DNA of 64,000 bases from Viola odorata (lineage: Eukaryota > Streptophyta > Magnoliopsida > Malpighiales > Violaceae): contig OY829540.1 in NCBI GenBank assembly GCA_963691705.1, forward strand, positions 71,534,367-71,598,366, read 5' to 3'. Position 1 is the first letter of the stretch; every line of letters begins with the position of its first letter. Below the pieces are notes generated by a model. That model searched no databases and was not told the DNA's origin. It saw only the letters and a program-made list of their open reading frames with translations. A program made the translations under genes and the position numbers. Positions 1 to 12,082 of the stretch are shown in pieces.

Positions 1-1240
1 AATTTCATAATACACCTTTTACTTTGATTTCTTTTGTTAATTTTGTTTAAAAACTATCAGATTCTAAAAAGATACAATATTTCTTTATATTCAAACCTGA
101 AACATAGACTATGAGTAATCTTATCTTTTATCATTCGTACGTAACTAATATCGGTACATACCGTTTATCTTCTTAATTGATTACAATTTCAAATTAATCC
201 AACCAATTCTATAACTGTTATATGTTGTCAGCATACCAATCCTTGCGCATTAATTCCTTAATGTAGTATTTATTTCCTCATTTTGATAGGAGGGCTCTTG
301 TAAAGGGTGTCCAAATTCTTCTCCATTTTCACAAATTAGTTAGATCTTTTTCATAAATTTTGGAAGAATTTCCGGTACATTTGGAATTGGAGTGTGTATT
401 GATTAAATGTATGGGTCCCATATTAAATCAAAACATGTACCCAATTCCTTTTATTTTTTTATTTGAAAAGAATGTGCCCAATTACTTACATCAAAAGGTA
501 TGCAAAATTTGTCCTAATTTTATTATATTTTATTATCACCTCATTGTTTGTTTCCGTCCACCAAATCTATGAAATAATATTCTTTTATTAATTTATGGAA
601 AAAGAAAAAGGCAACAATAGTACTAGTATATAAAAATAAATATATACTATCACTAGTTTTTTAAAAGTAGTAAACGACCATATTTTTGTTAAATTAACAA
701 GCCCTAGACCCTTGGACAATCCGTTAAATTTAAAGAGTTGAATTTAGGTTTCGAAAAAATAATCACGAGTGAAACTCGCTTAAGTCTAACCTATATAAGT
801 TTTACGAGGACTTTTAAATTTTAAATTCGGACACAATACGATCGTTCAATAAGCAGATCTACTCGTTACCTATAATTATTAATTACTAGGTAAATGACTC
901 AATAATATGTAAATTTTTCAACTGGTTTTAAAAAAAGTATATATTTCTGCTTAAAAAAAGTTCATATTTTTATATATATATTTAATAGTGTGAGATGCTA
1001 TTTTTCCACATCCCAAGAATTACCACCTTTTTTCCCCCTCTTGCTTGCCGTTGACTGAGTACTTCTCAAATTAATCAAATTAATCTCTTTTTTTCTTTTT
1101 TTCTTTTTTCCCCCTTTTTTTCCACAACCACTGGCACTAATAAATAGGACTAGTTTGTATGAATTCCAGTCATAGCCATAGGGACAAAAAATTCACGGGT
1201 AGGTAGTTAGCAAAACGACCCATCATTCCCACACAGCAAA
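1..1240. other. AT-rich upstream intergenic region
   Basis: No ORF here has coding character. The stretch is AT-rich with homopolymer and CT-rich tracts, the last of them around 1085-1125, and leads into the XRI1-like gene. I see no repeat family or RNA gene in it. Confidence 0.6.
1138..1147 (+). promoter_or_regulatory. Possible TATA box of the XRI1-like gene
   Basis: The sequence TAATAAATAG lies about 95 bases before the ATG at 1241, directly after a long CT-rich tract. The spacing would suit a short 5' UTR. The background is AT-rich, so this is weak. Confidence 0.3.
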
Positions 1241-2556
1241 ATGAGCGATCACCGTCATCATCATCATCATCTTCGCTCCATAGCTTATACTACTAGTAGT
1301 ACAAGTGGTAATATTCTCCATGGTAATTGGGATCTTCAAAACCTTGGAATTCTCAACTCAGACATGTCTTTAGGTACGGGCCACCTCATTTCTTTTCTTG
1401 CTAAAATTCTTAGTAATTTCCTGCATTAAATACGTGGGTTTTATTACATATAGATGGGGATGGAACGGCGTCGTTTCTCTCATCCCTGCAAGGCCAACCA
1501 GATTTCTCCAGTGGGTATTTGGAAGATGCATTGCTTGAATTCACCGAGTGTTCGAAACGACGACGTTTGTTGTGTTACAGTGGTGATGAAACCAAATTTC
1601 CAAATCACCTTAATCAACAGGTAATTAATCTACTTGATGTTTTGGGTTTCTAATTATTGTCTTAATTTTGACTTAATTTCCCACTCAATTTTTTGTAAGC
1701 AGAACTACTGGATGGATGCGAATTGCAACTGGGACATGTCCGAGGATTTCAGTTGCGTCAGCCTCGTCACTGCTTTTGATGGACTCTCTGGTAATTAATT
1801 ACTGTAATTAACCAATTCTTCTAGTATTATAATTAGCTAATTACGTGGATTTGTTGGTGCTAATTACATGGATTTGTTTCATTAATTGTTCAATTGTAGA
1901 GGAACCCATGAGCAGCATAAGCAGTGATGAAGCAAATGTCATGGCCGAGGTGAAAACACCAGAAACCATAGGCTCTGCTAAAACCACATCCAAATTTCAC
2001 TCTTCAGGTGCTTTTTTTTCTATATACATTACTCAATTTTATTAATTTCGTAAAGTGGTTTGAAACTGTTATCTCATAACTAATGAAATAATTTGATGCC
2101 AGTAGAATTATTAGGTTTGATCACTTTCAATGGATTAATTCAGTAAGATCCGATATGAACAAAATTAGTACTTATATATGTTGATTAATGAATGTAGTGT
2201 AATGTCATTGGGTGGTGTTTGATTGATCAGGGGGTTATGATGACGATGAGGAGGAGGAGGAGGAGGAGGAGAGGAACAAGAAGAGGAGGATGATGAGAAC
2301 AAGGACAAGGGTGGTGTACCCATTTGCGGTGGTGAAGCCAGGCGGAGGGGAGGGTGATGTGACCATCAATGACATAAATGAGAGGATCCTAATGCCGCCA
2401 ACGAGGCCGGTGAGGCATCCGGTGGGGGACTTTGCGTGTAGACCATGCGTAGTATCGCCGGATGGCCCAGGCCTTTCCGGGAAAGCTGTGGTGGCCCTTA
2501 CCCGAATCCATACCCAAGGCAGAGGCACCATCACTATCATTAGAACCAAAGGTTGA
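1241..2556 (+). CDS. XRI1: XRI1-like protein (X-ray induced transcript 1)
   Basis: Five exons join in frame: 1241-1373, 1454-1620, 1703-1790, 1900-2007 and 2231-2556. Every intron has GT-AG ends, and the product is about 273 residues. The N-terminus has a His run (residues 5-10), which is MSDHRHHHHH. Exon 2 encodes an acidic segment and a KRRR patch. Exon 5 opens with an acidic run (about eight Glu) and a basic KKRR patch, then a highly conserved tail (VVYPFAVVKPGG, DVTINDINERI, ending TIIRTKG). That tail matches plant XRI1 as I remember it. Arabidopsis XRI1 is induced by X-rays, interacts with MND1 and is needed for meiosis and DNA double-strand-break repair. No frameshift or stop is visible, so the gene looks functional. 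Family assignment is from memory of the conserved C-terminus. Confidence 0.85.
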
Positions 2557-4568
2557 ATAAATAAATAAACTAAATCACTCTACTTAATCAAGTCATTAGT
2601 ATTAGTATATCTTTTTTACTATGCTTAATTACTTACTCCAATGTCTGTTTGGAGTATCTTGTACAGAAAGAAGTGACAGTCTCTTTTGTAAAAATGGGTT
2701 TTACTTTTGGGATAATGAGTATTTTTTACTTAATTTTTTTCTATTAACTTACTACTACTAATTACTAGGTATTTGCTAGTTTATATTATTAATGGTGTTT
2801 TTTTTTCACATATCAGTTAATTTTTTTGATAAATGAACGAATGGATATGACACGTATATAAAAAAATACTAAATAATTGATTGAGACAAAATTAAGAAAT
2901 AAGTAGTAAATTAAAACAAAAAAATCGAGTAATTTTGAAGGGATTGAATTATTGGAAAGATTGGTGGTGAACCCAAGAAGAACAATTTTATGGGTCTGAA
3001 GACTCTGAACTCAAATGGAACTATGGAAGTGTGTAGGGGAAAAAAGGAAAAAAGAGAAAAGAAAAAGAGATGGGGAAGGAAAAAGAAAAAGGTTTTTGGT
3101 TTATAAAATCGAGAGTGGGCAGTGTTTATCTGACAAAATAAGACATAAAGGTTGTTTATGTTAGCTACATTGGTCCGAGTCCGACCATGAAAAATGCAAG
3201 ACAAAACACTGAGAATAGTTCAGGTTTACTCTGCTAACTGTTTACAACGTGACAAAAAAGAAACAGTTCTATTCTATACACCTCAACTCTGACGTAAATT
3301 TGGAATGAGCACTGAATCATGATTTGCAGAATGTTTTTGTCCAAATTCAATCCAGTGTTCTTGTCATTATAATGATGATATCTTGTACTACCCTTACAAG
3401 AGAATTTATGAAACATAAGACAAGGTGACTCGCTTTGAAATTTTCTAGCCTATCCTCCGCACACCGTTATATTTTACACTCTCACTCATGTGAAATAGTA
3501 GTCTAGGATTCTTGATCGTCGAGAAAGAAGAAGCAGATTAGAAAGCGAGTCCATCTGTATCCAATCGTAAAATAAATATAATTTTTTTATCTAATCGTTA
3601 GATTAAAATAAAAATTGGTAAGTAAGAAGCCAATATATATAAAAAAAAAAGGTTAATTTATAAGCCCAGATTGCTCAAATTCGACCGAAAAGACTAAAAA
3701 ATCATCTTTTTAAATTTTTTGCTATTTTCCAATTTGAGGGTGTTTAAATCATTCTTTCTAGTATTAATATTACTTTATTATCAAACTTTATCTTTATTCT
3801 TTGGATTGAGAATTTTAATAGATTCTTACGTGAATGTTACCCCATGTAATGTTCTTGTGGACCTCATTACTGGTCGTGAATTCCACTTCTGATATTATGG
3901 GGCACAAAAGAATTACTCCACTGATCAGTTACCGGTTTATTACAATTTCACAGGCGATCTACTGATAAATACTCCTAGGTATAAAAAATTAGGGATTTAT
4001 ACATTTCCGAAGTATCATGATAGTCCTAAAGTCAACAATGAATGCTACCTACTGATAATTAATGCAGTAATGTTGCCTCCTGTGCTGTAACCAAGTCAAC
4101 AACCTATCCATTCCTCTGTTTCCTTTTTTTCATAATAAGGTCGCCGGTAAATTCGTTAAATTAGAGAAAAAATTGTCGGTATTGGAAATTTTGTTGCTAT
4201 TTTAGTTTACAAATATACCCTACTTCTATAAATGCTGGAATCAAATTTCCAATTCCTGGGTATTATTGGGATTAGTATACTCTCTGAGAATACATAAATG
4301 ATGACCAGACCTGGAAGGAACAATTTTTTTCTTTTACTATATTTATTGGCCACCTAGAATGATCAGTTATTTATGATGTGATTTAGTTTAGACAATTCAT
4401 ACCAATTTTATAATTTAATTATCATTTTAGAAATCGCAAGTTCGAGATCTGACCCGTATCGATTAGGTTTTGTTGAATTTATGAACTTGATTGTGATAGC
4501 TGTTGTTATAGTTGTCCCACATGGCACCTCAATTCTGTTGTGCAACATTTTTTTTCCCATACACATTA
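2557..4568. other. Intergenic region downstream of XRI1
   Basis: AT-rich DNA without supported genes. It holds a purine-rich block at about 3030-3095, whose complement gives a spurious Phe-rich ORF, and several poly-T tracts. The 3' UTR of the XRI1-like gene should lie in the first few hundred bases, but no clear polyadenylation signal decides its end. Confidence 0.55.
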
Positions 4569-4570
4569 TA

Positions 4571-5273
4571 CAGTTAAACCTCGATAAATAAATGCTCTTG
4601 GGACCAGCAAAAAATATTCGTTTAGTGAGTTTATTTACTTATCGATAAATGAATATATTATTCATTTATCGATAAATGAATTTTTATTCATTTAGATAGT
4701 ATTTTTACATTTTTATTTTTTCGTATGATTATTTATTTTACATTTAATGTACAAATACGTATATAGACTATGTACATGCATCATGTACTTATAAGATTCT
4801 ATGTATGGAATACTTAGAGTCTAAATACATGCAACATGTACTAATAATAATATTCTATGTATGGAATACTTAGAGACTAAGACAATGTACCTAACCTACC
4901 TACAAACTACTATATATATTTTTCTAGAGTCTTGGTTTGGTAAATAATTCATTCTACTATATCTTTCTTAATATTCAGTCCGATGAATTCCGATCACCAG
5001 TCAAAACCAACAACAAAATCAACTTTGACCGACCAGATAAGGAGGGAAATATTTTTGTTTTTAGGATAAATAAATAAATATATATATCTTATGAATTTTA
5101 ATGATTATTCATTTATATTTACATGGGGTCTTTAAGGATTCAAAAAAAATTATTCGTTAATGCATTTAGCGAGGTTATTCATTTAGCCCATTTGCCCAAG
5201 TCGGGACCGGAGAAAATTATTCATTTGGCGAGGTTATTCGTTTATCGGACATTCATTTATCGAGGTTTAACTG
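4571..5273. mobile_element. Pogo-like MITE (Emigrant/Lemi type)
   Basis: The left end CAGTTAAACCTCGATAAAT is repeated inverted at the right end (24-bp TIR, one mismatch). The element is 703 bp and flanked by TA on both sides (4569-4570 and 5274-5275). The TIR resembles plant Emigrant/Lemi1 elements (CAGTAAAACCTC...), which are pogo-like Tc1/mariner relatives with TA target duplication. The interior repeats TTCATTTATCGATAAATGAA-like palindromes near both ends and has no coding region, so it is non-autonomous. Confidence 0.8.
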
Positions 5274-5275
5274 TA

Positions 5276-5637
5276 GTTCTGGTGTTCTGACTAATATTTG
5301 TTATGATTGTACAGTAACTACTTCTAATGTGAAAAAACGAAGTTAAAATTTATGACCTCCTTTACCTGTAAGTTTTTGTAGCGTTGCCTCCTGTTTATAG
5401 TTTGATTTTTTTCGAAAGAATAATAGAATGGGGTAAAACTAAAAGATTTATGATCATTGTTGAGTATTAAATAATACGTCGGAAATAAATCTCAATTAAT
5501 AACTAAATATAAAGTTGAGGGAAGACAATTTTTTTCCATAAGGTTTAAATATTTTGGATTGATTCAATCTCAACCTATTTAAGTTAATATGGTAACAGAA
5601 TCATGATGACCCAATGGCTTAATGATAATCTTAGAAC
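5276..5637. other. Intergenic spacer before Gypsy element A
   Basis: AT-rich sequence with no gene or repeat signature that I recognise. Confidence 0.5.
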
Positions 5638-5642
5638 CCACG

Positions 5643-7366
5643 TGATCGTCAATCAAATACATAGATTTATAGTGCCTGAAAACGTGTGTGCACAAGAGAT
5701 AAAGTGTACAGTGGTAGTCAGGGTCGAACACGGGGATTGTGAGAAACTGATTTATGGTCGTGAATGTATTCGGGGGAAGAGCGCAAAGGGTAACACTTAG
5801 GGGGGGGTTTTACTTGGCCAAACGAGTTGGCCAAGGCAGATTTCGGGAGCTAACAATTTTTATCTAGGAAAGCAGTATTCGGGGTCCTGAGGTGTCAATT
5901 CGGGAGTCCCGAATGATAAAATAAAGCAAGTAAGCAAATAATTCCAGAAATAATAAAACAAATCAGAAACAGATGCAGAAGTATCAACGCAGGCGTGAAA
6001 TAGATCAAGAGTGAAATAAGCACGAATAATCAGATGGAGAAAGTGTTCTCGGCAAAGGCATTCTGGGTTGCATTCGGGACCAGATCGTCATCAGCTCAAG
6101 AGTATTCCATTCGAGATGTCATAGAAATGACATGGGGACCAGATTCCTCGGATATCCCCTACTTTTCTCTTAAGAGAAACTACCCCCCGTTTCCACATAT
6201 GAGGTAGTCTTGACAGTTTGCCATCCCTCCAGGCACGAATGCGGGAGGGCCATACTCAAACTGCCCATGAAGCTAAGAAAAGACAGATCTAGAGCTAAAG
6301 TCCCTCAGTTTGTCAGGCTCGTGACCCAGCCCTAATCAACTACCCAACCTATCTATTCAAGACCACTTTGACACAGTCAAGACTAAATAGATGCCTACTT
6401 ACTCATGCAATTTTCCTTCCGTATTCATCACATAAATGGCAGCCTTTACACAAGATAATTATCAGTTGATCAAGCCTCAAATTAAATCATGCAAAGATAT
6501 AATTAAACCGATGAATAGTTGAATATAGCATCAAGAATATTTTAAGCACATTAAGGCCTCGAATCTGCCCTTGCAACCCTTGAATCAGCCTTGCCGAGAA
6601 CTAAGAATTTAGCTACTCATACTTAGAGATAAACAAATAACGATTAAAGAAAGCATAACAAGTAATTAAATAGATGAAGGGAAGAAAACTTGTTACTAAA
6701 ATTCCATTTATAGCTCGGCAGCAATGTTGAAGAAGCTAACAATGGCTAGAGAGAGAAACTAGAGAGAAGTCTAAGCTACTTCTAAATTATGCTAAGTGAT
6801 TAAAAGCTAGATCGATCCCCTAACTATTCTTGGATGCCCTTTATATAGTAGGGTTCCAAGCACAAAATATCTACAGCCCAAAAACTAGGGACAAAATGTA
6901 TTAATTGAAAGCCTAAAGAAGTGGATCCATGTTCCTTAAAGCACAAAGCTGGAAAAGCATAAAGCTGTCTGATTTTTCCAGCTTTGGCAGGTCTGGACTG
7001 AGCTCGAGGCTGAACTGGTCAGTTCGGTAGGTGTTTGGTAATCAGTGCAGAGCGTCAGAAAAGTGTCGGAGGAATCACGTGGGCGTTTTAGGTGGGATGA
7101 CACGTGGAAATGACATCCTTTGCCCTTCGGGGTCCCGAACTGGGAATCCGGCTCGAGACCTTGAACACTGGTTCGGACTCGGGACCTCGACTTTTGGTCT
7201 TGAAACTGGAATTCGCTCAAAATGCACCAAAAACGCACGTTTTAGCACAAACTCCCTTTTTAGGCCTGAATCTGCAATAGTAATGAAATCAAGGGTAAAT
7301 TAGCAGAATCAAGCTCTAAAATGGTGAGAAAATGGGGAGAAAATCATGCATAAAAACATGCTATCA
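5643..7366 (-). repeat. 3' LTR of Gypsy element A
   Basis: Nearly identical to 12104-13826. I found about three substitutions and one G-tract length change. It begins TGATCGTC and ends GCTATCA on the plus strand. Because the element is on the minus strand, this left copy is its 3' LTR. Confidence 0.92.
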
Positions 7367-8093
7367 AATAATCCCCACACTGCCCAATGCTCGCCCTCGA
7401 GCATTCACAAAATTTTAAAACAGTCCCAAAACAGAACAGACACACCAAACCATAGCACAGAGAATAAGCACGCTTGTCAAGATTCGGGACCTCGAATGAA
7501 GACAGACCCCGCCTAGATACACCTGCGTTGAATCAGAAGGGTAACGACCCTTGAGAAAGAACTTTTCTGCTTCAGCCTATGAACCAGCAATCCTCACATG
7601 GATTGGTGCTTGCACTCATACTCGTGAACAAGGTTAAGTGTTTAAACACTCAAGTATGCAATAACATGGCACAAAATCAATTTTGCACATCAATCCGAGT
7701 ACATTAGACACATGCATAGGCAATCTAGCAATCAAAAGACTTCGCATCGGGGGCAAGAAGGGGGAACAAAGAGAATAAATGATAAGAGGGAATGGAAGAA
7801 GCATAATGAGAAGAAAAAAGTGGAGAAGAGGGAGAGTAAGGAAGTGAAATGAGAAGGTGGTTAAACCAACTCGAACCTGGAACGCTCCCTTGGCAAGAAA
7901 GAATCGAAATGGTGAGGCAATGTTGCTGAGGGCAAAAGCTAGACTAGGCTTTTCTTCTTCGAGGGGGGTCCTTGCCTTCATTCGGGACCTAGGCTTGGGA
8001 CCTCTAATGGATGCTGGCTGCTGATTTTCCTCTTGTTCATGAAATTTGGTCTCTTCTCTCTCTCTTTTATTTATATTTCTGTTTTTCTAATAA

Positions 8094-8125
<32 letters not shown>

Positions 8126-9840
8126 CGAGAGAGAGAGCTCGAGACCTGGATTGTTTGAGGATCGAGACCTTTGTTCATCGGGGGCTGCTAGAATTTGGTT
8201 TCACTTCCCCACACTTGTGTTTTGCTGTGGATAGGAAGTGATTTCTTTCGTTCTGCCCCGCCCTTGATTTCTTCGTTTTCGCTTCGAGGTCTCAAATTGG
8301 CGCTAGCATTCAGGGTCTTGAATTTTTGCGGGATCCCCACACTTTGCCTTTGCTTCTTCGTTTGTCTAGTCTAGCCCTCGATGGTGCTCCCAACAACACT
8401 GCTCACCTGCCAAGAGAAAGATCATAGAAACTTCAAGTGGTTAGAATTGGAGAGGTCAAGAAGGGATTCGGGGTCAAGAAAAAGAACATGAGCAGAAAAA
8501 ATGAGAGAGAACAATTCGATGCGAGGTCTTAATCTTTTTGTTGCTTTCCTATGTCTGAATGTGTCTATACCCATGGATATCATGCAAACCCAGCCAGTAC
8601 CTAGTCATGCATTCACTCAATTAATAAACATAGGCATGAAGGCTCAAGTGCTCACAAGGTGCTAATTTGAGACTACGGGTGTCTAGGTCTTGAAGCAGAT
8701 ATAAGGCATAGCAGGCAAAAAATGAATCATTCGGGACCTTGACTAAGACAGCATTTTCATTCTATGTGCACAAGTCAGGTGTGTGTCCATCATTGGGGTG
8801 TTTTCAAAAACTAGGCAGCAAAATAAAGATAAAAATCCGAAAAAATAAAAACTAGAAATTAACTCATGCATAAACTTAGGAAAAATAAACTAGAATATAA
8901 TTATAATATGCATAATAAATACTAGCAGTTTAAACTCCTCCCCACACTTAGGCAGCGCATTGTCCTCAATGCGGGAAGGAGACAAAAGAGATAGCAGTTG
9001 AAACTGAAAGCAGAAATGGAAATTGTTCAACATAGATAACAGCCCACGCAGGGGCAAAGGGGGGGGGGTTTGAAAATGTTCGGGATCATGGGTGGGGAGA
9101 AAAGATGATTTTTTTATTTTTTTTTATTTTTTTTATTTTTAAGGTTAATGTGAGAGTTGGATGTGTGGCTGGGCGTTGTTTAGGTTTTTGGTGAAGACGA
9201 GGAGGTGGCGTGGGGTAGTGGGTTTTGTGGTGATATGGAAAGATGGAGAGGAAGAGGGGATCTGATTTCCTCGGTCTTTGGCCTCCACGTGGCGCATCGG
9301 GAGAGGCCGAGAAGTTCCCAAGACAGCATGCGCCTACACCTGCGGAAAGGAAAGAAAAAGGTGAGTTGCTTTTGAATTTTGAAAATAGGAAAAGGGAATA
9401 AAAACAAAGGGAATTAAATGAGGATTAAAAAGAAGGAGACAAGAGAATTAAAGGAGGAGGGAATGAGATAAAAATAATTAAACCACATAGGTAACATAAA
9501 AAGAGAATTGATGAGGGGAGAGAAGAAAGAGATAAAAATAATTAAAACTACCCTAGGGAACGTAAAAAGAAAATTGATGAGGGGAGAGAAGAAAGAGATA
9601 AAAATAATTAAAACTACCCTAGGGAACATAAAAAGAGAATTGATGAGGGGAGAGAAGAAAGAGATAAAAATAATTAAAACTACCCTAGGGAACATAAAAA
9701 GTATGCATAAAGAAAAATAAAAAGCCGAATTGACTTGGAATTTAAAAAATTAAAAAGGAAAGGAAGAAGGAGGGTCAGAAAACGTGGAATTTCCCCACAC
9801 TTGGCCTTGATTAACGTCGGGGCCTCGACGTTGGCTAGGA
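7367..9840 (-). other. Non-coding 3' internal region of Gypsy element A
   Basis: Lies between the protease ORF and the 3' LTR, where pol would normally be. It has no RT or integrase motifs in any frame. It is crowded with variants of TTCGGGACCTCGAA and includes T-rich and G-rich homopolymers (9062-9070, 9108-9140) and the 66-bp tandem array at 9500-9700. Confidence 0.7.
9500..9702. repeat. 66-bp tandem repeat, three copies
   Basis: Three near-perfect copies of a 66-bp unit, starting GAGAATTGATGAGGGGAGAG and ending GGGAACATAAAAA. The unit is a multiple of three, so open frames run through it on both strands. I regard those ORFs as by-products. Confidence 0.85.
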
Positions 9841-9849
9841 CGATTAGGC

Positions 9850-12015
9850 CTAGTCAGGTGGGTTCGGGACCTTGAATGGGTATGACCCTCCGTGAAATAG
9901 CTCCAATCTTTGGTCTTGAACTTTGAAGGTGTGGCCTGTGCCTATACTATGAAACTTATCATGATAAACATTCATCTTCGGGGTTTTGAATCGAGACTTT
10001 AACTTTCTGCAAAAGAGCCTAAGACGAGAGTTGTAGAGTAAAACTTTTTGTCCAGTACCAAAGGCCTTAGGAGAGAGAAACCTATCATGATAAACATTCA
10101 TCTTGGTCAAGTCTTGGGCAGATCGTGGAGTTGGGTTAGCATCGGGCATCTTGCCCTCGCTGGTCGAGGGCTCGAAGCTGGCTGTAGTGTGGGCTGGAAG
10201 GCTCGGGGTCTTGAGTGTGTGATGCTCGCCAAGATAGGCGTATTTGAGGTGCGAGGGCAAGCTCTTCAACTCCAACTCCGGGGCTACTGTCGAGGCCTCG
10301 ACGTCCATTACGACGGGCATAGTGTGATCAATGGACAAAGGAGAAATAACATGAGTGGAAGGGGTAACAGAATGCTCCTCAAGAGCAGTGGCGACTTCGT
10401 GCAACTTAGGTGGAGTTGGGACCTCAAGCGTCAAGGCCATGATATCCAGCGTAGCGGGTGGAATACTCCTATCGAGGGCAAGTTGCAGACAATCATCGGG
10501 GGCAAGTTCACAAACATGTTGAGACAAATCCGCCACTTGAGGCCTTGACACCTGTTTCTGATTCGGGACCTCGAAACTAACAACAGGGTCAACAATATCA
10601 ATAGATTTTACGCTAGAAAGCTCGGTGGGGTGTCTCATATCATCAATCATATTGAACTTGATGGTCTCGTCGTCGAACTCAAGAGTAATGGAGGCATCAT
10701 GGACGTCAATCTTGGCTCTTGCGGTCCTAAGAAATGGTCTGCCCAGGAGCATGTTCGAGGTCTTAACAGATTGGGCATTGTCCATGTCAAGCACATAGAA
10801 GTCAGCTGGGTATATGAAATCTCCAACTTGTACCAGAACATCCTCAATAGCACCCTCGGGGTGGATGATGGATTTGTCAGCTAGCTGTATTGTGGTCCCG
10901 GTAGGCTTCAAGGGCCCGAGTCCTAGACTGTTGTAGATAGTCAAGGGCATGACGTTGATACCTGCACCGGAATCACACATAGCTCTACCAATGTTAGTAG
11001 TACCAATTTTACATGGGATGGAGAACATACCTCTGTCCTTGCACTTAGTTGGCAACTTGCCCTGGATGACAGTCGAGACCTTAGAACTTACACTGATTTT
11101 TTTCACACTTGACATGTTACATTTGTTAGCACACCAAAATTTCAGCAATTTAGCAAAACGAGGAACATTTCTGATAGCCTGCAACAAAGGGAGGTTAACA
11201 TGCACTTTAGTAAACATATCAAAAATCTCACTATCATGCCCATTCTTCGGGGGCTTGACTGTGTTCGAGGGCTCGACAGTGTTCGAGGGCTTGACAGTAT
11301 ACTCTCGAGTGAACTCTGGTGGCTCGTCATCCTTCTTGGTCGAGGGCTCGACAGTATTCGAGGGCTTGACAGTGTTCGAGGGCTCGACAGTATTCGAGGG
11401 CTTGACAGTGTTCGAGGGCTCGACAGTGTTCGAGGGCTCGACAGTGTTCGAGGGCTTGACAACAGTTGAAGGGTCGAGACCTGGAAGGGAAGATTCAATA
11501 GGCTCATTGTCAAGGCCTGGATGTTCGCGAGGAGGTATAAGATGGCCACTGCGAAGGGTCATAGCACAGACTTCGTGTATTGGATTGACCTCAGTTTGCC
11601 CAGGAATTCTCCCTCTATTTTTTAGTTCTTTCATCTGGGCTATCGCGATGTTTACTTGTTGCTCAAGATCTGCGAGTCTTTTCTTATTATCGGCGGTATC
11701 GTCATTCGGGACCCCGAAAATTTGATCTTCATTCGGGACCCCGAAAATTTCATCGTCATTCGGGACCCCGAAAAAAGTCTGATCTTGAGGGGGCTGATAT
11801 TGGTACTGGTTGTTGTGATACGCAGGCCAAGGCATGAAGTTCTGCATGTTGAAGGGAGGGGGGTGATTGCCATAGGGGTTCTGTTGCAGCGTTCGAGGTC
11901 CCGAATGTTGAGAGTTGTTCCATCCGTAATTAGGCTGTTTCCAGCCCTGGTTGTTGTTATGGCCATATGGGGTATTGAATCCCTTCATGGCATGCCCTAG
12001 TGAGCTCGTGATCAA
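9850..12015 (-). CDS. Gag C-terminus plus aspartic protease, Gypsy element A
   Basis: A 721-residue open frame. Residues 1-75 are Asn/Gln/Pro-rich (GWKQPNYGW). Three FGVPNDD/E-type repeats sit at about 81-106. The motif AMTLRSGH (151-158) is typical of the gag end in plant Gypsy elements. Residues 187-254 are a run of PSNTVE/K hexapeptides. The retropepsin follows, with catalytic DSGAG at 348-352 and LLGRPFLR further on. The first codon here is TTG, not ATG. The usual gag start (MTRRSAP..., ATG at 12047-12049) is in another frame and stops after about 30 codons. Element B encodes the same start and continues into a full gag N-terminal domain. The core of gag is therefore deleted in A, out of frame, and this ORF is probably not translated. 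Confidence 0.85.
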   Translation of the reverse strand: MITSSLGHAMKGFNTPYGHNNNQGWKQPNYGWNNSQHSGPRTLQQNPYGNHPPPFNMQNFMPWPAYHNNQYQYQPPQDQTFFGVPNDDEIFGVPNEDQIFGVPNDDTADNKKRLADLEQQVNIAIAQMKELKNRGRIPGQTEVNPIHEVCAMTLRSGHLIPPREHPGLDNEPIESSLPGLDPSTVVKPSNTVEPSNTVEPSNTVKPSNTVEPSNTVKPSNTVEPSTKKDDEPPEFTREYTVKPSNTVEPSNTVKPPKNGHDSEIFDMFTKVHVNLPLLQAIRNVPRFAKLLKFWCANKCNMSSVKKISVSSKVSTVIQGKLPTKCKDRGMFSIPCKIGTTNIGRAMCDSGAGINVMPLTIYNSLGLGPLKPTGTTIQLADKSIIHPEGAIEDVLVQVGDFIYPADFYVLDMDNAQSVKTSNMLLGRPFLRTARAKIDVHDASITLEFDDETIKFNMIDDMRHPTELSSVKSIDIVDPVVSFEVPNQKQVSRPQVADLSQHVCELAPDDCLQLALDRSIPPATLDIMALTLEVPTPPKLHEVATALEEHSVTPSTHVISPLSIDHTMPVVMDVEASTVAPELELKSLPSHLKYAYLGEHHTLKTPSLPAHTTASFEPSTSEGKMPDANPTPRSAQDLTKMNVYHDRFLSPKAFGTGQKVLLYNSRLRLFCRKLKSRFKTPKMNVYHDKFHSIGTGHTFKVQDQRLELFHGGSYPFKVPNPPD
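11255..11470 (-). repeat. 18-bp tandem repeat encoding PSNTVE/K
   Basis: Units of GTTCGAGGGCTCGACAGT or GTTCGAGGGCTTGACAGT are repeated about ten times in two blocks within the gag-protease ORF. They encode the hexapeptides PSNTVE and PSNTVK. Confidence 0.85.
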
Positions 12016-12082
12016 GGGGCAATAGGTCTGGTGCAGATCTCCTGGTCATACAAACAAGAAAAATAAATCAGTCTTGAAACAA

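Noticed and set aside
2235..2549. 104-codon minus ORF with a Ser tail
   Set aside because: It is the antisense shadow of the XRI1 last exon. The Ser run is the complement of the Glu repeat.
2911..3204. Minus ORF rich in Phe
   Set aside because: It is the complement of a purine-rich tract, with no domain and no splice context.
6936..7303. ORFs in the LTR, repeated at 13396-13763
   Set aside because: They occur in both LTRs by duplication. They are overlapping frames on opposite strands without any domain.
9414..9720. ORFs on both strands with repeated IIFISFFSPLIN or KEIKIIKTTLGN
   Set aside because: They are made only of the 66-bp tandem repeat.
10048..11725. Several plus-strand ORFs across 10-11.7 kb
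   Set aside because: They are antisense frames of the gag-protease ORF, kept open by its repeats.
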